24,038 nt of DNA from positions 1-24,038 of the forward strand of contig JBLMWU010000127.1 in the NCBI GenBank assembly GCA_050257395.1, in the 5' to 3' direction. The notes beneath the pieces were generated by a model, which was given only the letters and a program-made list of their open reading frames with translations, was not told where the DNA came from and did no database searches. The stretch is from JAIRTY01 sp050257395 (lineage in GTDB: Bacteria > Actinomycetota > Actinomycetes > Streptosporangiales > Streptosporangiaceae). Position numbers and translations under genes: made by a program. Every line of letters begins with the position of its first letter. The stretch's first letter is position 1. This document shows positions 14,614 to 22,344 of this stretch, in pieces.

Positions 14614-15732
14614 GTGAGCAATCAGCGACAGCTGCGCGGGCCGGGCAGCCTCAGCGGGCCGGGGGCCCTGCGCGAGCCGGTCGCGCTGACGGGCACGGTC
14701 ACCGCCACGGCCACCGATGACACGCCGGTGCCCAGCTGGCTGCCGGACGTCCCGCTCGCCCAGCTCGCCGCCGAGTACGGGCTCAAGCCCAGCGCGGCGC
14801 GCCCGCCGGCCCTGGCCTACCTCCGCCAGCTGTGGGGGCGGCGGTATTTCATCGTGGGCTTCGCCACGGCCCGGAACGTCGCCATGTACACCGAGGCGCG
14901 GCTCGGCCAGCTGTGGCAGGTGCTCACCCCGCTGCTGAACGCCGCGGTCTACTACCTGATCTTCGGCGTGATCCTGGACACCAAGCGCGGGGTGCCCAAC
15001 TTCATCGCCTTCCTGGTCGCCGGGATCTTCGTCTTCAACTTCACCCAGCGCTCGTTCATCATCGCCTCGCGGGTGATCAACGACAGCCTGCCGCTGATCA
15101 GGGCGCTGTACTTCCCCCGGGCCTCGCTGCCGCTCGGCTACGTCATCATCGAGCTGCAGCAGCTGCTGCTCTCCTACGTCGTGCTGATCGTGATCGTGCT
15201 GGCCACCGGGGAGCCGCTGACCTGGTACTGGCTGCTCGTGCTGCCGGTGCTGGTGATGCAGACGCTGTTCAACGTCGGGTCGGGGCTCATCCTGGCGCGG
15301 GTGGGGGCCGGCCTCGACGACGTCAGCCAGCTGCTGCCGTTCATCGTGCGGACCTGGATGTACGCCTCCGGCGTCATGTTCAGCATCCAGACCCTGAAGA
15401 CGCTGGCCGGCCATCACCTGCTGAGCAAGGTGCTGATGCTCAACCCGGCGGCGGTCTACATCACCCTGACCAGGAACGCGCTGCTGGAGACCCAGCGGCT
15501 GAGCGCCCCTGGCGCCGCTCCTTACAGCCGTGCGCTGTGCGCGCTGTACTACCAGGACCCGCATAAGTACCTGTACTCCGCCAACCCGGCAATCGGGTAC
15601 TACAGCGCCCACTGTGCCCCGCTCGTCGCCAACAGCGGCCTCTGGCTGGCCGGGGCCGGCTGGGCAGCTGCCACGCTGGTGGCCGGCTTCTTCTACTTCT
15701 GGCGGGCGGAGGTGACCTACGGCCGTGGCTGA
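14614..15732 (+). CDS. Polysaccharide ABC exporter, permease subunit (Wzm/TagG/RfbD type)
   Basis: 372 residues from GTG 14614 (ATG 14554 would add 20 residues). About 80 cytoplasmic residues precede an ABC-2 type membrane domain. The amphipathic entry helix is followed by GQLWQVLTPLLNAAVYYLIF and the segments FIAFLVAGIFVFNF, YVVLIVIVLA, WLLVLPVLVMQTLFNVGSG and a last segment AAATLVAGFFYFWRAEVTYG. LPLIRALYFPRASLPL is the typical coupling-helix region of O-antigen and teichoic-acid exporters. A long external loop of about 100 residues before the last segment contains three Cys. It forms the channel with the ATPase encoded by the next gene, whose GTG start overlaps this stop by 8 bases, so they are translationally coupled. 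The substrate, a lipid-linked glycan, is inferred from the family. Confidence 0.92.
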   Translation: MSNQRQLRGPGSLSGPGALREPVALTGTVTATATDDTPVPSWLPDVPLAQLAAEYGLKPSAARPPALAYLRQLWGRRYFIVGFATARNVAMYTEARLGQLWQVLTPLLNAAVYYLIFGVILDTKRGVPNFIAFLVAGIFVFNFTQRSFIIASRVINDSLPLIRALYFPRASLPLGYVIIELQQLLLSYVVLIVIVLATGEPLTWYWLLVLPVLVMQTLFNVGSGLILARVGAGLDDVSQLLPFIVRTWMYASGVMFSIQTLKTLAGHHLLSKVLMLNPAAVYITLTRNALLETQRLSAPGAAPYSRALCALYYQDPHKYLYSANPAIGYYSAHCAPLVANSGLWLAGAGWAAATLVAGFFYFWRAEVTYGRG

Positions 15733-16507
15733 GCCCATGGTGGTCGTGGACGACCTGCACGTGGTGTACCGGGTGTACGGCGCGGGCGGTGACAAGGGCA
15801 CGGCCGCCACGGCCCTGATGCGGATGCTCAAGCGGCAGCGGCGGCCGTCCATCCGGGAGGTGCACGCGATCCGCGGCATCTCGTTCGTGGCCTACCGCGG
15901 CGACGCGGTCGGCGTCATCGGGCGCAACGGGTCCGGCAAGTCGACCCTGCTGCGCGCCATCGCCGGGCTGCTGCCGCCCGAGCAGGGCGCGGTGTACTCC
16001 CACGGCCATGCTGCCCTGCTGGGGGTGAACGCGGCCCTGCTGGACGACCTCACCGGTGAGCGGAACGTAGTGCTCGGCTGCCTGGCCATGGGAATGGACA
16101 AGGACGAGGTCAGGGAGAGCTACCCGGAGATCGTCGAGTTCTCCGGGGTAGGCGACTTCATCAACCTGCCGATGCGCGCCTATTCCAGCGGCATGGGCTC
16201 CCGGCTGCGGTTCGCCATCGCCTCCGCCAAGAGCCACGACGTCCTGCTCATCGATGAGGCGCTGGCCACCGGGGACGCCGAGTTCCGCCGGAAGAGCCAC
16301 CGGCGCATCGACGAGCTGCGCGAGCAGGCGGGCACGGTGTTCCTGGTCGCGCACAACCTGGGTGAGATCGAGGAGACCTGCAACCGGGTCATCTGGCTGG
16401 AGAAGGGCGAGATCGTGCAGGCCGGGGACGACGTCCCCGGCATCATCGACGCCTATCTGGCCGCCTCCGGCGGCGAGCCCCGCGTCCGCGCCCCCGCACA
16501 GGCCTGA
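15725..16507 (+). CDS. Polysaccharide ABC exporter, ATPase subunit (Wzt/TagH/RfbE type)
   Basis: 260 residues from GTG 15725, overlapping the permease stop as GTGGCTGA. Walker A is GRNGSGKST (after FVAYRGDAVGVI), the signature is YSSGMGSRLRFAIA, Walker B is VLLIDEALATGD with catalytic Glu, and the switch His is in FLVAHNLGEIEETC. The unusual signature (SSGM rather than LSGGQ) and LLGVNAALLDDLTGERNV are typical of Wzt/TagH ATPases. The N-terminal AIRGISF strand preceded by a Lys/Arg-rich segment (MRMLKRQRRPS) is also typical. The protein stops shortly after the ATPase domain, with no C-terminal carbohydrate-binding domain as in E. coli O8/O9a Wzt. The exporter therefore probably does not need a capped glycan end, as for teichoic acid or galactan exporters. 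Confidence 0.94.
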   Translation: MAEPMVVVDDLHVVYRVYGAGGDKGTAATALMRMLKRQRRPSIREVHAIRGISFVAYRGDAVGVIGRNGSGKSTLLRAIAGLLPPEQGAVYSHGHAALLGVNAALLDDLTGERNVVLGCLAMGMDKDEVRESYPEIVEFSGVGDFINLPMRAYSSGMGSRLRFAIASAKSHDVLLIDEALATGDAEFRRKSHRRIDELREQAGTVFLVAHNLGEIEETCNRVIWLEKGEIVQAGDDVPGIIDAYLAASGGEPRVRAPAQA

Positions 16508-16573
16508 CCGCCGGCCGCCAGCTCACCGCTCAGGCACGGGCAGGTCTGCTGCCGGGAACGAGAAGACTCGTGG

Positions 16574-18496
16574 TCACGGCCGCGCGGCAGCCCCGGCCCG
16601 CCCGGGCACGGGCGGCGGGGCCGCGTCCGCACGGCGCAGCCGCAGCCGCAGCCGGGTGCCGCCGCTGGGCCGCGAGCTGGCCGACACCTCACCGCCCTGT
16701 GCCCGGGCGAGCTGCCGGACGATGTACAGGCCGAGCCCGATGCCGCCGAACCGGCGCCGGTCGCCGGTCTCGCCCTGGACGAACCGCTCGAAGATCCGCT
16801 CGTGGTCGCCGGGGGCGATGCCGATGCCGTCGTCGTCGACCGTGACCTCGACCCAGTGACGGGTCGCCCGGGTCCGCACGGTCACCGCGCCGCCGTCCGG
16901 CGAGTACTTGATCGCGTTCTCCAGCAGCTGGCCGACGATGATGTCTGTGGCCAGGGCGTCGCCGTAGGCCTCGGGCAGCGCGTCCGGGATGTCCGCCACC
17001 AGCGTGTGCCGGTCGGACAGGGTGCGGAACGCCACCGCCGCGCCGCGGACCAGCACCGCCACGTCGAACGGGCCGTTGCGGACGGTGAGCCGGTCGGCGC
17101 CCGCCCGCGAGCCGAGCAGCAGCTGCTCCACCAGCCGCCCGAGCGAGCCGGCCCGCTCGGCGATGGTCTGGACGGCGCTGCGGCGCTCGGCGTCGGACAG
17201 CTTGTCCCACCGGCTGGCCAGGGTGCTGGCGAACCCCTGCACCACGGTGATGGGGGTGCGCAGCTCATGGCTGGTGGTGGCGAGGAACAGGTCCTTGGCC
17301 TCCTCCAGCTCCTTGGCGGCGGTCACGTCGCGGAAGTCGATGACCTGCTCGTCCCGCCCGTTCAGGCCGCTGCACAGGACGTCCAGCCAGCGGCCGCCCG
17401 GCAGCTGGTGAGTCAGCTTGGGGCCGCCGGGCGGCGGCACCGGGAACGGCGGCGGCCTGCCGATCACCTCGTCCGCCGCCTTGCCGGTGAGCTTGTGCGC
17501 CGCCGGGTTCCACTGCCGGATGAGGCCGTCGGCGTCGAGCACGGCGATGCCGTCGGCGCTCGCGTCGATGACGGCCCGCTCGTGGGCCCGCTGCCGGACC
17601 AGCTCCTCAAACGCCATGGCGTTGGACAGGGCGACCCCGGCATGCCCGGCAAGCAGTTCCAGCAGCTCCAGCTCGGCGTGGCCGACCTTGCGGCGGCTGT
17701 AGAGCGCGTACAGGCCGCCGTAGGGGCGGCCGCCGACGTGGGACAGGGCCAGCGCGATGGTGTGCAGGCCGGGCAGGGCGGACCAGATCAGGTCGGCGAA
17801 CCTGCCGCCTTCGCCGGTGGCCATCATCACCGTCCGGCCCGACTGCATGAGCTCGCCGACCAGGCTGGTGGGCAGGTCGCTGGTCCGGCCGCGCAGGGAG
17901 GCGGGCAGGCCGTCCATGCTCACCAGCCGCACCTTGTTCTCTTCGATGAGCACGAACCCGCCGGCGTCGGCCCCGGTGAGGTCGCACAGGCTGGCGGCGA
18001 TCCGGTCGAGGACCGCCTCCAGGTCCCGCTGCGCGTTCATGTCGGCGACCACGTCACCGAGCTTGCGGACCACCCGGGCCCGCTCGGCCAGGTGGTGCCG
18101 GGCCGCCTCGTCCTCCCCGGCCCGGTGGCAGACGTTCACCCAGCCGATCACCGCACCCGACCGGTCCCGCAGCGCGCTGGTGTCGATCCGCAGGTCCAGC
18201 AGGGTGCCGTCGCGGCGGGAACGCCGGGTGGCGAAGGAGATGTGGCCGCCGGTGCGGACCCGTTCCAGCACCCCGTTGTGCTCGGCCTTGAGCTCCTCCG
18301 GGATCATCGCCGGCTCGGTGCCGAGCACCTCGGCGGCGCTCCAGCCGAACATGACCTCGGCGGCCGGGTTCCACAGCAGCACGGTCCGGTCGGTGCTGAA
18401 GGCGATGATGGCGTCGGCGGCGCACTCGATGACAGCGCGAGCTGTCGCGTCGATGCGGTCCTGCCCGGCCGCCACCTGCTCTGCCACGCCCTTCAT
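16574..18496 (-). CDS. Sensor histidine kinase, PAS-GAF-PAS-HisKA-HATPase
   Basis: 640 residues, no transmembrane segment, so a cytosolic sensor. PAS 1 (about 15-130) starts VIECAADAIIAFSTDRTVLLWNP. The GAF domain (about 150-300) contains LDRIAASLCDLTGADAGGFVL and GLYALYSRRKVGHAELELLELLAGHAGVALSNA. PAS 2 (about 305-395) has VIDASADGIAVLDADGLIRQWNP. The H-box FLATTSHELRTPITVVQGFA places the phosphoacceptor at His410. The ATPase domain has N-box QLLENAIKYSPDGG, G1 VDDDGIGIAPGD, F-box IFERFVQGE and G2 GGIGLGLYIVRQLA. All catalytic motifs are intact. The C-terminus is Pro/Ala-rich. No response regulator lies nearby, so it is an orphan kinase. It is convergent with the exporter operon (66-base gap, no strong terminator seen) and downstream of the GH25 gene. 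ATG 18496 has no clear ribosome site. Confidence 0.93.
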   Translation of the reverse strand: MKGVAEQVAAGQDRIDATARAVIECAADAIIAFSTDRTVLLWNPAAEVMFGWSAAEVLGTEPAMIPEELKAEHNGVLERVRTGGHISFATRRSRRDGTLLDLRIDTSALRDRSGAVIGWVNVCHRAGEDEAARHHLAERARVVRKLGDVVADMNAQRDLEAVLDRIAASLCDLTGADAGGFVLIEENKVRLVSMDGLPASLRGRTSDLPTSLVGELMQSGRTVMMATGEGGRFADLIWSALPGLHTIALALSHVGGRPYGGLYALYSRRKVGHAELELLELLAGHAGVALSNAMAFEELVRQRAHERAVIDASADGIAVLDADGLIRQWNPAAHKLTGKAADEVIGRPPPFPVPPPGGPKLTHQLPGGRWLDVLCSGLNGRDEQVIDFRDVTAAKELEEAKDLFLATTSHELRTPITVVQGFASTLASRWDKLSDAERRSAVQTIAERAGSLGRLVEQLLLGSRAGADRLTVRNGPFDVAVLVRGAAVAFRTLSDRHTLVADIPDALPEAYGDALATDIIVGQLLENAIKYSPDGGAVTVRTRATRHWVEVTVDDDGIGIAPGDHERIFERFVQGETGDRRRFGGIGLGLYIVRQLARAQGGEVSASSRPSGGTRLRLRLRRADAAPPPVPGRAGAAARP

Positions 18497-18560
18497 GGTG
18501 CCATCGCACCAGCGGGCGGGCGGGGTAAAAGCCGAGGCTGCCCCGGAGTGTCCCTGCTCA

Positions 18561-18581
18561 CAGCCCCGGGCCCGGGGGCTG
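18561..18581 (-). terminator. GC-rich near-palindrome downstream of the GH25 gene
   Basis: CAGCCCC (18561-18567) and GGGGCTG (18575-18581) form a 7-bp stem whose centre is itself GGGCCCG. It lies 28 bases past the GH25 stop on its strand. Another palindrome, CCGGGCCCGG, lies between them at 18587-18596. No U-run, so termination is inferred. Confidence 0.45.
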
Positions 18582-18608
18582 GCGGTCCGGGCCCGGGGCG
18601 CTTGTGGG

Positions 18609-20819
18609 CTACCAGGCGCGCCAGGTGGCGCGGGGGGTGCCGGCGGTGCCGAGCGCGGTGGCGGTGCCGTTGCTGCTGGTGCTGCCGGACACGGCCAGCA
18701 CCAGCCCGGACGCGGGGTTGACCAGGCTGACCCCGCCGCCGGCGGGCGTCAGCCGCCACTGCTGCGCACCGGTGCCGTTGCAGGTCCAGATGTCGACCGG
18801 GGTGCCGCTGGTGGTGCCGCCGTGGTGCACGTCCAGGCACTTGCCGTGGATCTGGATGGTTCCGTTGGGGCGGACCGTCCAGGCCTGGGCGGCGGTGCCG
18901 TTGCAGGACCAGATGCTGACCGTGGTCCCGTTCGAGCTGCTGTTGCCGTTGTCGTTGAGGCACTTGACCGGCAGGCCGGACTGCACCGGCAGGGCGGGCA
19001 GGGTCCACTGCTGGTAGGCCTTGCCCGCGCAGGTCACGATCTTGATCCGGGTGCCGTTGGCGGTGCTGCCGCTGGGGTCGGTCAGGCACTTGCCGGACGC
19101 CGGGTTGACCAGTTCGCCGCGGGTCTGCAGCCGCCACTGCTGGGCGCCGCTGCCGTTGCAGGAGTACAGGTCGACCTTGGTGCCGCTGGTGGTGCCGCCG
19201 TGGTAGACGTCCAGGCACTTGCCGTGGATGCGCAGGGTGCCGTCCTGCACGACGGTCCACTTCTGGGAGGTGCTGCCGTTGCAGGTCCAGATGTCCTGCG
19301 CGGTGCCGTTCGCGCTGCTGTTGCCCACGTCGTTCAGGCACTTGCCGGCCAGATTCAGCCGGACCGGGCCGGTGGGGCCCCCGGTGGGCGCGGCGGTCAC
19401 GGTCCAGGTGAACGCCGCGGACTGGGCCGCGCCGAGGCTGTCACTGGCGGAGACGGTCACGTGGTAGGTGCCGGCCTTGCTGGGCCAGCCGGTGATCAGC
19501 CCGCTGTTGCTGATGGCCAGGCCCGGCGGCAGCCCGGTGGCGCTGACCACCGGCTTCTGCCCGCTGGCGGAGTCGGCCACCTGGACCTGGAGGTCCACCG
19601 CGGTCCCGGCGACGGTGCTCTGGGCGGCCGGCGGGGTGATCGTGATGGTGCCGTGCACGTCCCAGGTGAAGCTGGCCGATCCGGACGCGGACCCGCTGGC
19701 GGCGGTGACGGTCACGCTGCTGCTGCCGGGCTGGGCCGGGGTGCCGGTGATGGCCCCGGTGCCGCTATCGATGCCCAGACCCGCCGGCAGGCCGGTGGCG
19801 CTGTAGGTCAGCGTGGGCGCGGGGCTGACCACCAGTGGAGTGACCGGGACGGTGCTGATGGCCGACCCGGCCAGGTCATGCTGGATGCCCGGGTTGAGCA
19901 GCGTGATGATGCCGGGGTTGAGCTGGTCGAGGTCGACGTTGCCGGTGATACCGCTGACGCTGCCGGTGCTCGTGTACTGCCAGAGGTTCCAGGTACTCCA
20001 GCCGGCCGGGAGGGTGGGGCTGCTGGCGGTGGTCCAGCTCGCCGCCCAGATTGGGGTCTGGCCGAAGATCGTGCTGCCGCCGGTGCAGGTGCTCCACCAG
20101 GACGGGTTGGTGTAGATGATCGGGAGCTGGCCGGTCCGCGCCGCGATCTCAGCGCCGAACCGGCTGATCCACGACACCATGGCGGACTGGCTGAGGCCGT
20201 AGCACGGGTCGGAACCATAGCTGGGCGGCTGGTTCTCGATGTCCAGCATGATCGCGGGCACGGTGATGCTGTGGCTGGTCAGGAAGCTGACCAGGTCATC
20301 GGCTTGGACGACCGGGCTGGCGGAGTACTGCGTGGTGCCGTTGCTGCCGCCGTTGGGGATGGCGAACGCGTACGCCACCGTGGTCAGCCCGGCCTTCGCC
20401 GCCGCGGGCAGGTCGGTGACCGCGTAGGGGTTCGTGTAGTAGGCGCCCTCGGTGGCCTTGACGGCCACGAACTTGATGCCGTCGGTCCAGATCGTGCCCC
20501 AGTTGATCCCGCCGGTCTGCGACTCCTGGTGGGAGGAGACGTCGATGCCCTGCGGCGCGCCCGTGACCGGCCCGTTGACGGCGGCGGCCTTCGGGCTGTT
20601 GATGACCGTCCCGCTGGTGCTGGTGCTGGCGAGCGCGCGGAGCACCTGCGGGGAGTGGGTCTGGCCGGTGTTGGAGCGCAGCCACTGCCCGTGCTTGAGC
20701 GGGCCGCCCGCCCTGCCCGCGGTGACCCCGGCGGCGGGCCCCGCTGCCAGCCCCAGCACTCCCAGGGCTGCTGCCACCGCCACAGTCACTAACCCCGGCA
20801 CGGACCGGCGTGCCCGCAT
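18609..20819 (-). CDS. Secreted GH25 muramidase with two Ig-like and two ricin-B lectin domains
   Basis: 736 residues. A signal peptide (MRARRSVPGLVTVAVAAALGVL, cleavage probably near residue 30) leads to a linker, then a glycoside hydrolase family 25 domain (about 88-300). Its motifs are GIDVSSHQ (Asp93), VAVKATEGAYYTNPY, MLDIEN (Asp193, Glu195, the DxE catalytic pair), PIIYTNPSWW and NLWQYTSTGSVSGITGNVDLDQ. Two putative-Ig (He_PIG-like) modules follow (about 320-392 and 393-475), each with a YSATGLPAGL/SATGLPPGL motif. The last 245 residues are two ricin-B beta-trefoils with six QxW-like repeats (QKW, QQW, QQW, QAW, QQW, ATW) and paired CLD/C motifs. The protein should cut peptidoglycan glycan strands outside the cell while binding glycans. 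ATG 20819 has AGGAGGGG 7 bases upstream. Confidence 0.95.
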   Translation of the reverse strand: MRARRSVPGLVTVAVAAALGVLGLAAGPAAGVTAGRAGGPLKHGQWLRSNTGQTHSPQVLRALASTSTSGTVINSPKAAAVNGPVTGAPQGIDVSSHQESQTGGINWGTIWTDGIKFVAVKATEGAYYTNPYAVTDLPAAAKAGLTTVAYAFAIPNGGSNGTTQYSASPVVQADDLVSFLTSHSITVPAIMLDIENQPPSYGSDPCYGLSQSAMVSWISRFGAEIAARTGQLPIIYTNPSWWSTCTGGSTIFGQTPIWAASWTTASSPTLPAGWSTWNLWQYTSTGSVSGITGNVDLDQLNPGIITLLNPGIQHDLAGSAISTVPVTPLVVSPAPTLTYSATGLPAGLGIDSGTGAITGTPAQPGSSSVTVTAASGSASGSASFTWDVHGTITITPPAAQSTVAGTAVDLQVQVADSASGQKPVVSATGLPPGLAISNSGLITGWPSKAGTYHVTVSASDSLGAAQSAAFTWTVTAAPTGGPTGPVRLNLAGKCLNDVGNSSANGTAQDIWTCNGSTSQKWTVVQDGTLRIHGKCLDVYHGGTTSGTKVDLYSCNGSGAQQWRLQTRGELVNPASGKCLTDPSGSTANGTRIKIVTCAGKAYQQWTLPALPVQSGLPVKCLNDNGNSSSNGTTVSIWSCNGTAAQAWTVRPNGTIQIHGKCLDVHHGGTTSGTPVDIWTCNGTGAQQWRLTPAGGGVSLVNPASGLVLAVSGSTSSNGTATALGTAGTPRATWRAW
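18750..19229 (-). repeat. Internal duplication of the ricin-B lectin module
   Basis: Bases 18750-18851 and 19128-19229 are highly similar at a constant offset of 378 bp (126 codons). They encode HGKCLDVHHGGTTSGT and HGKCLDVYHGGTTSGT with the adjoining GAQQWRL. This marks duplication of a whole beta-trefoil. Confidence 0.85.
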
Positions 20820-20826
20820 AGCTGAT

Positions 20827-20834
20827 CCCCTCCT
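20827..20834 (-). promoter_or_regulatory. Strong ribosome binding site of the GH25 gene
   Basis: Read on the minus strand, AGGAGGGG is followed by 7 bases and ATG 20819. It is the best Shine-Dalgarno sequence in the window and fixes the start. Confidence 0.85.
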
Positions 20835-20851
20835 GTCCCATGAACACCAAT

Positions 20852-20924
20852 GCCCACTGAATGCTGTCAGATCATGCCAGATTGTGGGCTTTTTTCCGCC
20901 GTCCGGCGGATTGGCAGCACAATC
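20852..20924 (-). promoter_or_regulatory. Leader with overlapping alternative hairpins upstream of the GH25 gene
   Basis: Hairpin A pairs GATTGTG (20880-20886) with CACAATC (20918-20924) and encloses a second stem CCGCC/GGCGG (20896-20900 with 20905-20909). Hairpin B pairs GCCCAC (20852-20857) with GTGGGC (20884-20889). A and B share bases 20884-20886, so they cannot form together. On the minus strand this lies directly before the GH25 ribosome site. T6 at 20890-20895 (plus) becomes an A-run in the minus transcript. I do not recognise a known riboswitch. Confidence 0.4.
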
Positions 20925-20948
20925 GGAACGTCCCGGCCGCGCGGCCCG

Positions 20949-22301
20949 TTACGGCAGCAGCACGCCCGGGTTGAGCAGCCCGGCCGGATCCAGCGCGTGC
21001 TTGATGGCGCGCATCGCGGCGATCTCGGCCGGCGACCGGCTCAGCTGCAGCCACCGCGCTTTGGCCCGGCCGATCCCGTGCTCGGCGGACACCGACCCGC
21101 CATGGGCGGCCGTCAGCCTCAGCACGGCCTCGTCCGCCGCGTCCTCCCCGGGCCCGGGGCCGAGCAGGTTGACGTGCAGGTTCCCGGCGCCGAGGTGGCC
21201 GAACACTATCACCCGGCAGGCCGGGCCGGCCGCGGCCCGCACCGCCGGGCCGAGTTCCTCCCGGAAGGCGGCGAGCGCGGCCACCGGCACGGACACGTCG
21301 AGCTTGTGCGGGACCCCGGCCGCGCTGATCGCCTCGGTCTGCCGCTCCCGGTAGGCCCACAGCGCGGCCCGGCCCGGCCCGTCCAGCGCCACCGCGGTGT
21401 CGTCAGGCAGGCCGGCGGCTGCCAGCCCCCCGGCGGCCGTGTCCTCGTCCCCGGCGACCTCGGCGAGCAGGTACGCGGGGTAGCCGCGGCCCAGCGGCAG
21501 CGGCAGGCCGGCCGCGGCCCGCACCAGGTCCATCCCCTCGGCCTCCAGGTACTCGGCCGCGTGCAGGCCGGGCACCGCGGCCCGGATCCGCGCCAGCAGC
21601 GCGGCAGCCTCCGCCAGCCCTGGCACCCCGGCCAGCGCCACCGCGGCCGGGGCGGCGGCCGGCCACAGCCGCAGCCGGGCGGCGGTGATCACGGCCAGGG
21701 TGCCCTCGCTGCCGGTGAGCAGCCCAGCCAGGTCGTAGCCGGTGTTGTCGGCGGCCAGGCCGGACAGGTGCGACAGCACGGAGCCGTCCGCCAGCACCGC
21801 CTCGACCCCGAGCAGCTGGGCCCGGGTGGGCCCGTACCGGATGGTGTGGATCCCGCCCGCGTTGGTCGCGATGGTGCCGCCCACGGTGGCCGAGTCGCGG
21901 GCCGCCAGGTCCACCCCGTACGCCAGGCCGGCCGCGGCCGCGGCGGCGTGCAGGTCCGCGATGGTCACCCCGGCCCCGGCCGTCACCTGCCCGGCCAGCG
22001 TGTCGACCGGGCCGAGGCCGGTCAGCCTGCGGGTGGACAGCAGCACGGCGGCCGGGCCGGCCGGGACGGCGCCGCCGACCAGCCCGGTGTTGCCGCCCTG
22101 CGTCACCACCGGCGCCCGGTGGCGGGCGCAGCACCGGAGCACCCCGGCCACCTCGGCGGCCGAGCCGGGCCGCACCACCAGGGCCGCCTCCCCGCGGTAG
22201 CGGCCCGTCCAGTCGGTGGTGTAGCCGGACACCAGGTCCGGGTCGGTGAGGACGTGCCCGTCCCCGACCACCCCGGCGAGGTCGTGAGCCAGCGTGCTCA
22301 T
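20949..22301 (-). CDS. FAD-linked oxidase/D-2-hydroxyacid dehydrogenase (GlcD-like)
   Basis: 450 residues from ATG 22301; the open frame runs further upstream, but only as a shadow of the fpg-like gene. The PCMH-type FAD domain shows APVVTQGGNTGLVGGAVP, ARDSATVGGTIATNAGGIH and TIRYGPTRAQLLGVEAVLADG. The C-terminal FAD-oxidase domain has VIVFGHLGAGNLHVNLL, with the metal-binding His pair. It ends with SAEHGIGRAKARWL and ALDPAGLLNPGVLLP. This is the layout of glycolate oxidase GlcD, D-lactate and D-2-hydroxyglutarate dehydrogenases; the exact substrate cannot be told. It is cytosolic and should pass electrons to a quinone or electron-transfer flavoprotein. It follows the Fpg/Nei gene by 43 bases on the same strand, so the two are probably cotranscribed. 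Confidence 0.93.
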   Translation of the reverse strand: MSTLAHDLAGVVGDGHVLTDPDLVSGYTTDWTGRYRGEAALVVRPGSAAEVAGVLRCCARHRAPVVTQGGNTGLVGGAVPAGPAAVLLSTRRLTGLGPVDTLAGQVTAGAGVTIADLHAAAAAAGLAYGVDLAARDSATVGGTIATNAGGIHTIRYGPTRAQLLGVEAVLADGSVLSHLSGLAADNTGYDLAGLLTGSEGTLAVITAARLRLWPAAAPAAVALAGVPGLAEAAALLARIRAAVPGLHAAEYLEAEGMDLVRAAAGLPLPLGRGYPAYLLAEVAGDEDTAAGGLAAAGLPDDTAVALDGPGRAALWAYRERQTEAISAAGVPHKLDVSVPVAALAAFREELGPAVRAAAGPACRVIVFGHLGAGNLHVNLLGPGPGEDAADEAVLRLTAAHGGSVSAEHGIGRAKARWLQLSRSPAEIAAMRAIKHALDPAGLLNPGVLLP

Positions 22302-22344
22302 GCCCAGAGCCTGGCACGGCGGCCCGGGCCGCACCCGGGCACCC

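Noticed and set aside
16558..16571. ACGAG-AAGA-CTCGT as terminator between the exporter and the kinase
   Set aside because: Only a 5-bp stem with no U-run, lying at the kinase stop codon; too weak to call.
16802..18721. Plus-strand open frame of about 640 codons
   Set aside because: Antisense shadow of the histidine kinase gene, without any motif or ribosome site.
17757..20792. Very long plus-strand open frame of about 1000 codons
   Set aside because: It is antisense to the GH25 gene and the histidine kinase, both of which have clear domains. The translation is low-complexity Ala/Gly/Arg/Val with no motif; stop-poor antisense frames are expected at this GC content.
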